Below are positions 11,161 through 20,994 of a stretch of DNA of 62,647 nucleotides, in pieces. The position numbers and the translations under genes were made by a program. Location of the stretch: assembly GCA_003216455.1 (NCBI GenBank), contig QCIV01000006.1, positions 1 to 62,647 of the forward strand, given 5' to 3'. Each line of letters opens with the position of its first letter. Positions within the stretch are counted from its first letter, which is position 1. This stretch comes from Prochlorococcus sp. AG-402-N17. GTDB taxonomy: Bacteria; Cyanobacteriota; Cyanobacteriia; PCC-6307; Cyanobiaceae. The notes under the pieces were generated by a model. That model had not been told where the DNA came from and ran no database searches. It worked only from the letters and a program-made list of their open reading frames with translations.

Positions 11161-11334
11161 ACAAAAAAATCCTTAATCATACCTAATTTTATCAACTAAG
11201 ATGAAAAAAAAATTTAAAGTGTCTTGAGTCCCTCAACGCACCTAGTCTAAAAATATTGTTTCTGCTAACTTCTTCAGTAATGAAGTTCAAACTCTTTTAA
11301 AAGTCCATTATTACTAAAACATTTTCTTAAGTTT

Positions 11335-11685
11335 ATGGAAAATATAAATTCCAATATTTCTAGCGAAGAGGAATTAGTAGGTATTGATGAAGTTCAAAAA
11401 TTCCTAAACAGATCAAGAGCTTCTGTCTATAGATATACAAATACAGATTTAAGAAATCTAAACCCTAGCTTTAATCCAAGAAAATTAAATCCCGAATTTA
11501 GAACTGATCAAAAAGATCCTTTAAAATTTCATCCTAATGAAGTAGCAAGATTTGCAAAAGATATTTTAAGAATTAAAGAGGTTACTGTAGAGGTCTTTAA
11601 TACACCTTCCTCCGCTGCTCAAAATATACTGGTTCAAATATTGGACGAACTAAAATCTATAAGGTCTTTGCTAGAAAAAGAGTAA
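11335..11685 (+). CDS. Small helix-turn-helix protein, function unknown
   Basis: A 116-residue soluble protein. Residues about 16-36 (GIDEVQKFLNRSRASVYRY) read as a helix-turn-helix of the MerR/resolvase-like type, followed by a basic stretch and a C-terminal helix. It could be a DNA-binding regulator. No recombinase catalytic domain is present, so it is not a resolvase itself. It stands alone, divergent from proS by 174 nt; that gap is AT-rich and shows no RNA gene. Confidence 0.65.
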   Translation: MENINSNISSEEELVGIDEVQKFLNRSRASVYRYTNTDLRNLNPSFNPRKLNPEFRTDQKDPLKFHPNEVARFAKDILRIKEVTVEVFNTPSSAAQNILVQILDELKSIRSLLEKE

Positions 11686-11781
11686 TTAAAAAGTTACTAA
11701 TCAATGTTTTGATTTATTGACATTTTGAATGTAGGATAATGATGTTTAATTATCTCCTTAATCTTTACCAATTAAGAGTTC

Positions 11782-12036
11782 TTGAGTTACACGAAATCAA
11801 AGCAGTTTATTCAAAGTAAATCAAGCGAAGAATCTTCTCATGGTTCTGCTCGAAGTGATTTTGAAAGAGATGATGATGACCCCTTAAGTATAAGGAGTGT
11901 ATCAATAACATCTTTAGGTATTATTTTTGCCTTTTTGACAATTTTTTTACCTTCAATAAGCATTTTAATTGGAAGACCTTTACCTCAAGGAAACGAGATA
12001 ATTCATAATCACGATTTAAAAAAAGATGGACCTTAG
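11782..12036 (+). CDS. Small single-pass membrane protein (84 aa)
   Basis: Starts at TTG 11782 and overlaps ppa by 11 nt. The first 45 residues are polar, with Ser-Glu and an RDDDD-like acidic patch; a hydrophobic helix (about 47-68) with SITSLGIIFAF follows, then a short tail. No family is recognised. The overlap with ppa suggests co-transcription and translational coupling. Confidence 0.6.
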   Translation: MSYTKSKQFIQSKSSEESSHGSARSDFERDDDDPLSIRSVSITSLGIIFAFLTIFLPSISILIGRPLPQGNEIIHNHDLKKDGP

Positions 12037-12580
12037 TTCAATACCTCCATCACCAATGAAGGGAATTGTAAATATTGTTGTTGAAATACCTGCAGGGAGT
12101 AGGAATAAATATGAATATTGCTCTGATGCAGGAATAATGGCCTTAGACAGAGTATTGCATTCCTCAGTGAGGTACCCGTTTGATTATGGTTTTATCCCAA
12201 ATACCCTCGCTGATGATGGGGCTCCTCTTGATGCAATGGTGATAATGGATGAGCCTACTTTTGCTGGTTGTTTAATAAAAGCTAGACCTATTGGAGTTTT
12301 GGATATGTATGATTGTGGTGCATATGATGGAAAACTTTTATGTGTGCCTATGGCTAATCCTAGGCAGGATAATATACTGAGTATTAATCAAATTGCTCCT
12401 AATCAGCTTGAGGATGTTGCTGAATTTTTTAGAACAAGTAAAGGACTTGATGGAAGAACGGTTCAAATTGACGGTTGGAGAGATTTTGATGTGGTTGAAA
12501 ATTTATTGAAGAGTTGTATACCCCTAAAAAAGAAAAACATTAAAGTACTTAAGAAATCAAAAATTAGTAAATTAAATTGA
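12026..12580 (+). CDS. ppa: Inorganic pyrophosphatase (family I)
   Basis: Hydrolyses pyrophosphate and so pulls biosynthetic reactions forward. Family I signature residues are visible: EIPAGSRNKYEY (about residues 16-27), YPFDYGFIPNT near 50, the metal-binding DDGAPLDAMV near 63-72, and the DVAEFF region. The C-terminus carries a basic tail (KKKNIKVLKKSKISK) longer than the minimal family. At 184 residues the length is plausible. It overlaps its upstream neighbour by 11 nt and the next gene by 4 nt. Confidence 0.96.
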   Translation: MDLSSIPPSPMKGIVNIVVEIPAGSRNKYEYCSDAGIMALDRVLHSSVRYPFDYGFIPNTLADDGAPLDAMVIMDEPTFAGCLIKARPIGVLDMYDCGAYDGKLLCVPMANPRQDNILSINQIAPNQLEDVAEFFRTSKGLDGRTVQIDGWRDFDVVENLLKSCIPLKKKNIKVLKKSKISKLN

Positions 12581-12939
12581 AAAAAATAATTTTTTATAGT
12601 TATTTAAAATGCTCTACTTGCAGAAAAGCTGCGAAGTGGCTTAAAAGCAAAGATTTCGAATTCAAATTAATTGATATTGTAAAAGAACCACCACTTATTA
12701 ATTATTTAAATCTTGCTTTAGAAGAATACTCTGATGATAAGAAAAGGATTTTTAATGTAAGAGGTAAAGCTTTTAAAACTCTAAATCTTGATATTAATGG
12801 TTTATCGAGGGAAGAAATCATTCAACTTCTTTTAAGTGATGGCAAATTAATAAAAAGACCATTTTTGATTTACGAAGGAAAAAAAGTAATATTAGGTTTT
12901 AACGAAATTCAATATGCCAAACAATTAATATTAGTTTAA
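12577..12939 (+). CDS. ArsC/Spx-like reductase
   Basis: Thioredoxin-fold protein of the ArsC/Spx/YffB group, 120 residues. It begins at TTG 12577, overlapping the ppa stop by 4 nt. The N-terminal CSTCRKAAKW gives a C-x-x-C near residues 10-13, the Spx-type arrangement, and a C-terminal IKRPFLIYEGKKVILGF contains the family RP motif near residue 90. It may reduce arsenate or act as a Spx-like redox protein; arsenate activity is not proven by sequence. Confidence 0.85.
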   Translation: MKKIIFYSYLKCSTCRKAAKWLKSKDFEFKLIDIVKEPPLINYLNLALEEYSDDKKRIFNVRGKAFKTLNLDINGLSREEIIQLLLSDGKLIKRPFLIYEGKKVILGFNEIQYAKQLILV

Positions 12940-12961
12940 AAAATCAAGACTTTATTATTTT

Positions 12962-13621
12962 ATGCATGTTTTTTTTAAAAGTTTTTTTAAAGAATGGGGC
13001 CTACTCATTCTATTAACATTTTTTGTTTCTTCTTGTAGATCTTTTTTCGCAGAACCACGTTATATTCCCTCTGGTTCAATGCTGCCAGGATTACAAATAA
13101 ATGATAGGTTAATTATTGAAAAATTTTCGATAAGAAACTCTTTACCAAAAAGAGGAGATATTGTCGTTTTTAACTCACCTTACTCCTTTGACGAAAAATT
13201 AATTTCATCAAGATCTAAGCCTTTACCAAAAAAAAGATATTGTTTTTTTATGAGTTTCCCTCCAATGTCGTTTATTCCTGGTTTGAGGGATCAAGCTTGT
13301 GATGCTTATATTAAAAGAGTTGTGGCACTTCCAGGAGAAATTGTAAGTGTAAACACTAAGGGTGAATTAATAATAAATAATAAATTAATTCCTGAACCTT
13401 ATGTCTCTTATAAGTGCGGATTATCCCTTTTTAATCAATGTGGTAAATTTGAAAATATAAAAGTTCCAGAAGATCATTTTTTAGTTTTAGGTGACAATAG
13501 GTCAAATAGCTGGGATGGAAGATATTGGCCTGGAAGTAAATTTCTTCATAAAAAAGAGATAATTGGTAAAGCATATTTCAGATTTTGGCCTCTTAGTCAA
13601 GTTGGCTTTTTCAATAAATAA
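12962..13621 (+). CDS. lepB: Signal peptidase I
   Basis: Membrane protease that cuts signal peptides from exported proteins. One N-terminal membrane helix (about residues 9-27) is followed by the catalytic Ser in PSGSMLPG (about 36-43), the catalytic Lys in YIKRVVALPGE near 116, and GDNRSNSWDGR near 182, all diagnostic of the S26 family. At 219 residues it is typical for a cyanobacterium. It follows the ArsC-like gene by 22 nt and is convergent with the phosphatase gene. Confidence 0.96.
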   Translation: MHVFFKSFFKEWGLLILLTFFVSSCRSFFAEPRYIPSGSMLPGLQINDRLIIEKFSIRNSLPKRGDIVVFNSPYSFDEKLISSRSKPLPKKRYCFFMSFPPMSFIPGLRDQACDAYIKRVVALPGEIVSVNTKGELIINNKLIPEPYVSYKCGLSLFNQCGKFENIKVPEDHFLVLGDNRSNSWDGRYWPGSKFLHKKEIIGKAYFRFWPLSQVGFFNK

Positions 13622-13675
13622 AGCCTTTTTTCTGACTCAGAATTCATCAAAATAAATTTTAAAATGGGTTTTAAC

Positions 13676-15004
13676 TTAAAGTGCTCCGGCAGCAGTTGAA
13701 TCAATTATTCCTCCTAGATGTGTTGTGATGTTTAGAGCGCTAATCACAGGGGACTTTTGGGGATCATTAAAAAGGTCAATTATTGTTATGCCGCCATTAC
13801 CTTGTTTTATCATCCAAATATTTGAATAATTAATCCCAAGGATGTTACAAATTAGAGTTTTATTGACTGCATCATGAGCAACCAGAAGGCTTAGATCATT
13901 AAACTTTTGAGATAAACAAATTTTTTCAAAAGCTTCTACGGATCTTTCTGATACATCTTTTATAGATTCACCTTCGGGCATTATTACTTCTTCAGGTTTA
14001 TCATGCCAATTTTTTAGTAAAACAGGCCACTGTTCTCTGATTTCTGCTTCCAGTTTACCCTCCCATAATCCGTGACTAATTTCCACAAGTGAATCTATTT
14101 TTTCTATTTTTAAATCTTGGATATTTTGAAGGATTATTTGTGCAGTTTCATAAGGCCTATGCATTGAACTTGAAAATGCCTTATTGAAAGAAATATTTCT
14201 CAAATATTCAAAAGTCTTTCTAGCTTGATTTTTCCCGTTTTCATTTAAAGGGATATCAATTTGGCCTTGAAATCTACCTTCTTTGTTCCAGTTAGTTTCA
14301 CCATGCCTTATTAGAAATATTCTGGAATCTCCAATTTGATTTGGAATATTTTTATTCAGATGGGAAGTTTGATTTAAGCATTCAATTTGGGTCTTAAAAG
14401 AGTTATCTTTCCTTGAAATATTGAGTATCGAGAAAGAAGCATTTTCTAATCTTATTTTCCTAAAACCTTGCTTAGGCTTTCCTAACAACAAGAGGATTAA
14501 GCATCTGAGAATCGCATTATGTCCTACAACTAAAATATTTACGTCATCTTTGTCTAGATAAATTTTTAAAATATCTTCTACAAAATTTGTTGCTTGAAAA
14601 AATAACTCTTGAATTGGTTTATAAGTTTTATTGTCATTTCTTTTTAAGATTAGCTTTTCTGGATCATTTTTCCATATAGGATAAATTTCTGGAAATTTAT
14701 TTTTTATTTCATCAATTTTCAGACCAGACCATTCACTAAGATCTACCTCTAGCAAATTATCATCGAATACAATATTTTGTTCTTTATTGAATGTCTTTTT
14801 AATTGTTTTTGCAGTTTCTGCCGCTCTTACAAGTGGGGAGGAATAGATTTTATCGAAGTTTATTTTTGATAATGCTTTACCTGCTTTTCGGGCTTGTTCG
14901 TATCCTTCATCAGTTAATAATGAAGCATCTGTTCTTCCTTGAATTAATCCTTTTGCGTTGAAACTGCTTAGTCCGTGCCTAACTAAAACTAATCGTATTG
15001 CCAT
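13676..15004 (-). CDS. Double-domain histidine phosphatase (phosphoglycerate mutase-like)
   Basis: Two complete histidine phosphatase domains in one 442-residue chain. The first has LVRHGLSS near residue 7 with partner His in VVGHNAILR near 175. The second has LIRHGETNWN near 230 with VAHDAV near 388. Each half has its own SSPLxRAAETA-type segment. Such proteins are usually annotated as phosphoglycerate mutase or alpha-ribazole phosphatase; substrate unknown. Both domains keep their catalytic His, so neither half looks degenerate. ATG start at 15004, divergent from the protease gene. Confidence 0.85.
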   Translation of the reverse strand: MAIRLVLVRHGLSSFNAKGLIQGRTDASLLTDEGYEQARKAGKALSKINFDKIYSSPLVRAAETAKTIKKTFNKEQNIVFDDNLLEVDLSEWSGLKIDEIKNKFPEIYPIWKNDPEKLILKRNDNKTYKPIQELFFQATNFVEDILKIYLDKDDVNILVVGHNAILRCLILLLLGKPKQGFRKIRLENASFSILNISRKDNSFKTQIECLNQTSHLNKNIPNQIGDSRIFLIRHGETNWNKEGRFQGQIDIPLNENGKNQARKTFEYLRNISFNKAFSSSMHRPYETAQIILQNIQDLKIEKIDSLVEISHGLWEGKLEAEIREQWPVLLKNWHDKPEEVIMPEGESIKDVSERSVEAFEKICLSQKFNDLSLLVAHDAVNKTLICNILGINYSNIWMIKQGNGGITIIDLFNDPQKSPVISALNITTHLGGIIDSTAAGAL

Positions 15005-15120
15005 TATATAAATTTGAAAATTAAGATAATTTAATCATCTCATGGCGTGATTAAAATAGATACATAAATACAAGGAATTTCAATGATAACTAAGTATAGT
15101 TTTAAACAATATAATAAATT

Positions 15121-16482
15121 ATGATCTTTAAAAATGTTTCTAAGTCAAAACTTATTTTAGCTCTTATTTCTATAGTCATAACTTTTTTTGTATGGCAGCA
15201 AGGCTTAAGAGATAGTTTAAATAGACCATCTGTTTCATTTGATATAAGTCAAAAAGAGCAAGAAATTGCTGAATTATCAGTCCAATCAATACCTATAAAT
15301 CTTAAAAAATTTTTTATCATTAATGATCCGGTTGATCAAATAAATAAATCACTCGTTGCGGTCTCATTTGAGGAACTTACAGAAAGAAATAAATTAATTC
15401 GAATAATTTCTTCAGAGTCAAATGATAATATAATCTATAAAAATCTATCTAAAGATTTTGAAAATAAAAACTTTAAATTTCTTATTGAGGAGTTAGAAAA
15501 AAAATCCAATAATAATTCATATAACCCAAATTCTGATAAATTTGATTTATTTAAAGGTGATAGATTTTTATATCACCTTTTAAGCAGGAAATTTGACTTT
15601 GACGATAGTTCAGTAATAACAAAATCATTTTCAAGAAAAATGTTTTTAAAAATATTAGCAATCAGACTCATACCACTTTTAACAATAATTATTGGCTCTA
15701 TTCTGTCTTTAAAAATATTATGGACTACCATATCTTTGAAAAAATTTAGTTGGCAAGAAATTAAATCCTTAGATTTAGAATTAATAGATATGGTTTTATT
15801 AATTGCAGGTGGATTTGTTGTTTTAGGAGAAGTGGTATCTCCTTTGTTCTCTATCAGTTTGGTTGAACTTTTTTCTAAAAATATCTCTAATGAATTGTCT
15901 CAATCTTTTAAAATATTCTTTGGATATCTTTTTATGGCTATTCCTCCATTAGGGATAGTTTATTATCAAATTAAATCTTTGAATGGTGAATTTACTTTTA
16001 AAAAGGATTATTTACAGTTCAATTTCTTGCCAATAAAAAATGCAATTATTCAGGGAATTAAAGGTTGGTTAACAATTGTTCCTTTTGTTTTATTAATTTC
16101 TCTAATTATGAATAGTCTGATCGATAATCAGAATGGTAGTAACCCTTTACTTGAAATTGTTCTCAATAACAATAATTATTTATCATTTTTTCTATTATTC
16201 GTAACTACAACTCTATTAGCTCCTCTATTTGAGGAGATTATATTTCGCGGTATTTTACTGCCAACTCTTTCAAAAGATTTTGGAATAATTTCAGGCATCA
16301 CAGTTTCAGCTTTTGTTTTTGCATTAGCCCATTTAAGTTTGGGAGAAATGCCGCCATTATTTGTTCTAGGTATTGGATTAGGAATTACAAGAATTGCTTC
16401 AGGGAGTTTATTCTCTTCAGTGATTATGCATTCTTTATGGAATGGATTGACTTTCTTAAATTTGTTCTTATTAAGGACATAA
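15121..16482 (+). CDS. CPBP (CAAX-type) intramembrane protease
   Basis: A 453-residue membrane protein. An N-terminal helix (about 9-26) leads into an extracytoplasmic region of about 150 residues, then about seven membrane helices. The CPBP catalytic motifs lie in the C-terminal third: FEEIIFRG near residue 371 (EExxxR), AHLSLG near 403, and IMHSLWNG near 436. Bacterial members process proteins or bacteriocins; the substrate here is unknown. The long N-terminal extracytoplasmic domain is unusual relative to minimal CPBP proteins. Confidence 0.85.
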   Translation: MIFKNVSKSKLILALISIVITFFVWQQGLRDSLNRPSVSFDISQKEQEIAELSVQSIPINLKKFFIINDPVDQINKSLVAVSFEELTERNKLIRIISSESNDNIIYKNLSKDFENKNFKFLIEELEKKSNNNSYNPNSDKFDLFKGDRFLYHLLSRKFDFDDSSVITKSFSRKMFLKILAIRLIPLLTIIIGSILSLKILWTTISLKKFSWQEIKSLDLELIDMVLLIAGGFVVLGEVVSPLFSISLVELFSKNISNELSQSFKIFFGYLFMAIPPLGIVYYQIKSLNGEFTFKKDYLQFNFLPIKNAIIQGIKGWLTIVPFVLLISLIMNSLIDNQNGSNPLLEIVLNNNNYLSFFLLFVTTTLLAPLFEEIIFRGILLPTLSKDFGIISGITVSAFVFALAHLSLGEMPPLFVLGIGLGITRIASGSLFSSVIMHSLWNGLTFLNLFLLRT

Positions 16483-16564
16483 AGAATTTAATTTCTTACT
16501 TGCGAATCAAGCAAAAAGATGTTTATTTAATTAATAAAACCTCTTTCATTAAAAAAAATAATAG

Positions 16565-16993
16565 ATGAAACCTTATGGGAATCAACTTAATTTAAAAAAA
16601 AAAGTTTCAAATGAAACTAATAAAAATTCTAAAAAAATATCCATAATTAATAGCAAATTAATTCACCAAATTTTCGACACCATTAATATTTCTTTATTAG
16701 CATTGATTTTTTCCTTATTTTTCCTATCTTTTGATAGTCAAAGGAAATGGTCAAATACATATAAAAACTTATCTAAAACAAGAGTTATCAATAATAATCT
16801 CATTGATTATATTTCTAAAATTGAGGAATTTTATATTAGTGAACTTGAGTCTCTGAATATTTATAGAAAAACTAAACCAGAAGATTTAATCTATCTAGAT
16901 AAACGTACAGAAAAAAAAGAGAGTTTATCTTGGAAAAATTTAAGTAGTTTCATTGAAGGTTTTAGTGATAGCGAATATCAAAGGGGATATTGA
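16565..16993 (+). CDS. Single-pass membrane protein upstream of ftsI, possible FtsL-like
   Basis: A 142-residue protein: a basic cytoplasmic N-terminus (about 1-38), one membrane helix (about 39-58, ISLLALIFSLFFLSF) and an extracytoplasmic helical region likely to form a coiled coil. Its TGA stop overlaps the ftsI ATG by one base, so the two are translationally coupled. Shape and position match FtsL, which precedes ftsI in many bacteria, but there is no sequence motif strong enough to prove it. Calling it FtsL-like is inference. Confidence 0.6.
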   Translation: MKPYGNQLNLKKKVSNETNKNSKKISIINSKLIHQIFDTINISLLALIFSLFFLSFDSQRKWSNTYKNLSKTRVINNNLIDYISKIEEFYISELESLNIYRKTKPEDLIYLDKRTEKKESLSWKNLSSFIEGFSDSEYQRGY

Positions 16994-18744
16994 TGAAAAA
17001 ATACAAAAAAATTGTTCGTCTAATACCCCTTGATCAAAAAAGATTTAAATTTCTGTATATTTTTAGCTTGTTATTAATATTTTGTTTGTTTGGTAGGTTA
17101 GTTAAATTGCAAGTATTTAATGCCTCTGATTTGCAAAGGAAAGCTAAATTAATACAGTCTTCTAAAACTAACTCCTTAAAAAAAAGGAGATCTATCGTTG
17201 ATAGAAATAATAGACTAATTGCTTACGATAAACCGCTCTATAAATTATGGGCCCATCCAAAATATTTTAATTTTCCTGGTGATTCAAATAATAAAGTTCG
17301 CAGTATAGAAGAAGTTACAAAAAAATTGTCACCTATCTTGAATATTAATGATGAAATACTCTTAGGAAAATTCAATAAAAAAATGATTGGTATAAAACTT
17401 TTGGATAGAATTTCTGAAGAAAAGGCAGAAAAGATTAAGAACCTTCAAATAAGCGGTCTCGATTTGTTTAAATATTCGCAGAGATATTATCCGCAAAGAG
17501 AGCTTTACTCAAATCTTGTCGGTTTTGTTAATGATGAGAATAAAGCTTCAGCAGGTTTAGAGCTTTATTTAGATAATCAAATTAAAGTTTTTGATAAAAG
17601 TTATTTAATAAAAAGAGGAGGAGATGGAACTCCTCTACCGGATAATTCAGCCCCAGGTGATTTTATTTCTGATTACAAAAGTTTAGGCCTAACTATAGAT
17701 TCAAAATTACAGAAAGCGTCATTCAATGCATTATCAAAGCAAGTAAGCAAATGGAAAGCAAAGAAGGGATTTGCCATAGTTATGGATGTTAATGATGGTC
17801 GAATTCTTTCCTTGGTTACATTCCCGTCATATGATCCAAATAAATTTTGGCAGTACAATTCTGAACTCTTTAGAGGTTGGTATTCTCAAGATTTATTTGA
17901 GCCTGGTTCAACTTTTAAACCTATTAATCTTGCCTTAGCTTTAGAAGAAAAAGTAATCCAGAAAGATGGATTAGTTGAAGATATTGGAAATATAAATGTT
18001 GGAGGATGGACACTTTCGAATTGGGATAAAAAAGGTAATGGATATATTGACTATCCAAAAGTATTGCAGGTTTCAAGTAATGTTGGCATGGTAAAAATAA
18101 TGCAAAATTTAGACCCTACGATTTATTGGGATTGGCTAAAAAATTTAGGTATAAATAATAATTTAGAGACTGACTTATTTGAATCAACTGCTGGCCAACT
18201 AAAGAAAAAAGATATATTTGTAAATCAATCAATTGAGCCTGCCGTAACTTCTTTTGGTAAAGGGTTCTCAATCTCGCCACTTAAATTGGTTCAACTTCAT
18301 GCGGCTCTAGCAAATGGGGGTTTTGAAGTAACTCCTCATGTAACCTCAACTTTCAAAGAAAGAGTTAATAAAAATCCAAAAAAACAATTTTTTTCTAACG
18401 AGGTTTCTAAAACTGTTCTTGAATGGATGGAGAGCGTAGTTGAAAAAGGTAGTGGATCTGAAGTAAAAATCGATGGTTATAGGATAGCTGGAAAAACGGG
18501 CACTTCTCAAAAAGCCTTAAATGGTGTTTATACAAGTAAAAAAGTTTGTAGTTTTGTTGCGACCTTACCAGTTAATGATCCAAAATATGTTGTCCTTGTA
18601 GTTGTTGATGAGCCATCTAAAGCATATGCATATGGTTCAACTGTTGCAGTACCGGCTGCGAAAGAAATTATCGAGAGTTTGATAGTAATTGAAAAAATTC
18701 CTCCTACGACTAAAGATCACGGAATGATTGTTAAAAAACCCTAA
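16993..18744 (+). CDS. ftsI: Septal peptidoglycan transpeptidase FtsI (PBP3)
   Basis: Class B penicillin-binding protein that cross-links septal peptidoglycan. One N-terminal membrane helix (about 21-40) and a dimerisation domain precede the transpeptidase domain, with catalytic SxxK in PGSTFKP near residue 302, SSN in VSSNVGM near 360, and KTG in AGKTGTSQ near 497. About 583 residues is normal. The ATG at 16993 was preferred over an in-frame TTG three bases upstream because it gives the TGATG coupling with the upstream gene. Confidence 0.96.
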   Translation: MKKYKKIVRLIPLDQKRFKFLYIFSLLLIFCLFGRLVKLQVFNASDLQRKAKLIQSSKTNSLKKRRSIVDRNNRLIAYDKPLYKLWAHPKYFNFPGDSNNKVRSIEEVTKKLSPILNINDEILLGKFNKKMIGIKLLDRISEEKAEKIKNLQISGLDLFKYSQRYYPQRELYSNLVGFVNDENKASAGLELYLDNQIKVFDKSYLIKRGGDGTPLPDNSAPGDFISDYKSLGLTIDSKLQKASFNALSKQVSKWKAKKGFAIVMDVNDGRILSLVTFPSYDPNKFWQYNSELFRGWYSQDLFEPGSTFKPINLALALEEKVIQKDGLVEDIGNINVGGWTLSNWDKKGNGYIDYPKVLQVSSNVGMVKIMQNLDPTIYWDWLKNLGINNNLETDLFESTAGQLKKKDIFVNQSIEPAVTSFGKGFSISPLKLVQLHAALANGGFEVTPHVTSTFKERVNKNPKKQFFSNEVSKTVLEWMESVVEKGSGSEVKIDGYRIAGKTGTSQKALNGVYTSKKVCSFVATLPVNDPKYVVLVVVDEPSKAYAYGSTVAVPAAKEIIESLIVIEKIPPTTKDHGMIVKKP

Positions 18745-18834
18745 AATTTTCCAATTTTATAAATATTTAGTTCACTATTTGATGATTTCATCAGGAATAA
18801 AAGCTAGTTTGTTTATATATATGATTATCTAGAC

Positions 18835-19836
18835 ATGAAATCAATTTTAGAACAATTGTCCTCAATGACCATTGTTGTTGCTGATACCGGAGATTTAGAT
18901 TCGATAAAAAAATTTCAACCAAGGGACGCCACCACCAATCCGTCGCTAATACTTGCGGCTGCTAAGAATCCTGATTATGTGAAATTAATTGATAAAGCTT
19001 TAGAAAGTTCAGAAAAACAATTGCCCCAAGGATTCTCTGAAATTGAATTAATTAAAGAAACTGTTGATCAAGTTTCAGTATTTTTTGGAAAAGAAATATT
19101 GAAAATTATTTCAGGGCGCGTATCTACAGAAGTTGATGCAAGACTGAGCTTTGACACCGAAGCTACGGTAGAAAAGGCGAGAAAATTGATCAATCTTTAC
19201 AAAAACTTTGGAATTGAAAAGGAAAGAATTTTGATTAAGATTGCCGCAACTTGGGAGGGAATTAAGGCAGCTGAAATTTTGGAAAAAGAGGGTATTAAGT
19301 GCAACTTAACTTTACTTTTTAACTTTTGCCAAGCTGTAACTTGTGCCAATGCAAAGATAACTCTAATTTCTCCCTTCGTTGGCCGTATATTGGATTGGCA
19401 TAAAGCAAAAACTGGTAAAACTAGTTTTGTTGGTGCTGAAGACCCTGGGGTTATTTCGGTTACACAAATATACAAGTACTTTAAAGAAAAGGGATTCAAG
19501 ACAGAAGTAATGGGAGCAAGTTTTAGGAATCTTGATGAAATAAAAGAATTAGCAGGTTGCGATCTCTTAACAATCGCACCAAAATTTCTTGAGGAACTTA
19601 AAAAAGAAAAAGGAGAGTTAGTTAGAAAATTAGATGTAAGTACCCAGATAAATAATTCTATTGACTACGAATTTGAAGAAAAAGATTTCAGATTAAGTAT
19701 GTTAGAAGATCAAATGGCAAGTGAAAAGCTTAGTGAAGGTATCACTGGATTCAGTAAGGCTATAGAAGAATTGGAAGAGCTGCTAATAAAGAGATATTCA
19801 GAGATTAAAAATCAAAAATTGATTTCTACTAACTAA
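18835..19836 (+). CDS. tal: Transaldolase
   Basis: Transfers a three-carbon unit between sugar phosphates in the pentose phosphate pathway. The Schiff-base lysine lies in [12 protein letters not shown] near residue 135, preceded by DATTNPSL near 27-34, and [10 protein letters not shown] near 181 is typical. At 333 residues it is a standard single-domain enzyme. In Prochlorococcus the gene is known to work in night-time sugar oxidation, and cyanophages carry a related one; nothing viral is seen around this copy. It is convergent with the ChlP-like gene. Confidence 0.96.
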   Translation: MKSILEQLSSMTIVVADTGDLDSIKKFQPRDATTNPSLILAAAKNPDYVKLIDKALESSEKQLPQGFSEIELIKETVDQVSVFFGKEILKIISGRVSTEVDARLSFDTEATVEKARKLINLYKNFGIEKERILIKIAATWEGIKAAEILEKEGIKCNLTLLFNFCQAVTCANAKITLISPFVGRILDWHKAKTGKTSFVGAEDPGVISVTQIYKYFKEKGFKTEVMGASFRNLDEIKELAGCDLLTIAPKFLEELKKEKGELVRKLDVSTQINNSIDYEFEEKDFRLSMLEDQMASEKLSEGITGFSKAIEELEELLIKRYSEIKNQKLISTN

Positions 19837-19860
19837 ATTTAAGTTTGAATTGAAAAAAAA

Positions 19861-20994
19861 TTAAGTCCCACTTTTTGTTAAAAGTCTTCTGATAACTCTT
19901 TTTGCAATATCTTCATAACTCATTTCTCCTGATAATATTTGAGCAATACGTTTAGGTGCTGTTTTTCTTTTGACACCTAATTGGTATCCAGTTCTGGGAA
20001 ATCTATAAAATACTTGGGCTATTCTCCTCCCCCAAGCCATTGATTTCCCCCAAATGTTGTTAATTTTTTTCGTATAAAGATTTAAATCATCTATTTGCCC
20101 TGATAGGCACTGATCTATGAATTCTGCAGCATAAAAACTGCTAATTAAAGATGGTCTAATTCCTTCAGCTAAAAATGGATCACATAGAGATGCTGCATCT
20201 CCAATCGCCAAAACTTTGTCACCATTAATTGAGTGAAAGCCATTCCATATTCTCAGTTTCTTACTAATTGTTTTATGAGGAAAATCATCAAAACCGAAAC
20301 TTTTGATTACTTGTTTATTTATAGCCTGATTTTCTAGAAGACCATTATTTATAAAAGTACCTAAACCAATATTTAAGCTTTCTCTTAGGGGGAATGCCCA
20401 TGCAAAACCATATTTTATAAATCCAAACTCAAATCTAACTGCATCTCTAGGTATTTCACCTAACCCTTTTAATCTTAATGAGATTGTATTAGCAAATTTC
20501 GGTTTTCTTGGCCCTAAATTGAAATAACTCGCCCATTTCGATTGAGACCCATCTGCAATTACAAGAAATTCTGTAATATATTTAGAGTTGTTATTGCATG
20601 TAATTTCCCATTTATCATTTTTTTTTATGATTTTTTCTATCAATAATGGTCTTATTATCTGAGCTCCTTTACTCAAGGATTCATCAAGTAATAATTGATC
20701 TAGTTTTTCTCTTTTAACAATCCAAAATGGAGATTCACCAGTCAGATCAGCAGTTACATTATCTGTAGCCTTCCATCTGAATTCAACATTCTTAATTTTT
20801 GATTCTATGCAATCTTCTATATTTAAAGGAAGAAATCTTTGCATTGAAGATGCCATCCCACCTGCACATGGTTTGTAATCTTGGGATTTTTCTTTTTCAA
20901 TAATTAAAACTGAATATCCTTTCTTTGATAGGTTAAGAGCAGTGGAAGATCCTGATAAACCTCCACCAATTATTACAACGTCAAATCCTTTCAA
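19861..20994 (-). CDS. Geranylgeranyl reductase-like flavoprotein
   Basis: FAD-dependent oxidoreductase of the ChlP/geranylgeranyl reductase family, 377 residues. The dinucleotide-binding [11 protein letters not shown] is at residues 7-17, KPCAGGMA near 42-49 is the family motif around the active site, and [16 protein letters not shown] near 270 is the second FAD signature. It may reduce prenyl chains of chlorophyll, tocopherol or archaeol-like lipids. Whether it is the main ChlP or a second paralogue cannot be told from this window. It overlaps frr by 4 nt. Confidence 0.82.
   Translation of the reverse strand: MKGFDVVIIGGGLSGSSTALNLSKKGYSVLIIEKEKSQDYKPCAGGMASSMQRFLPLNIEDCIESKIKNVEFRWKATDNVTADLTGESPFWIVKREKLDQLLLDESLSKGAQIIRPLLIEKIIKKNDKWEITCNNNSKYITEFLVIADGSQSKWASYFNLGPRKPKFANTISLRLKGLGEIPRDAVRFEFGFIKYGFAWAFPLRESLNIGLGTFINNGLLENQAINKQVIKSFGFDDFPHKTISKKLRIWNGFHSINGDKVLAIGDAASLCDPFLAEGIRPSLISSFYAAEFIDQCLSGQIDDLNLYTKKINNIWGKSMAWGRRIAQVFYRFPRTGYQLGVKRKTAPKRIAQILSGEMSYEDIAKRVIRRLLTKSGT

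Noticed and set aside
11161..11334. Possible tRNA or small RNA between proS and the HTH gene
   Set aside because: No cloverleaf arms, no strong hairpin; AT-rich spacer only.
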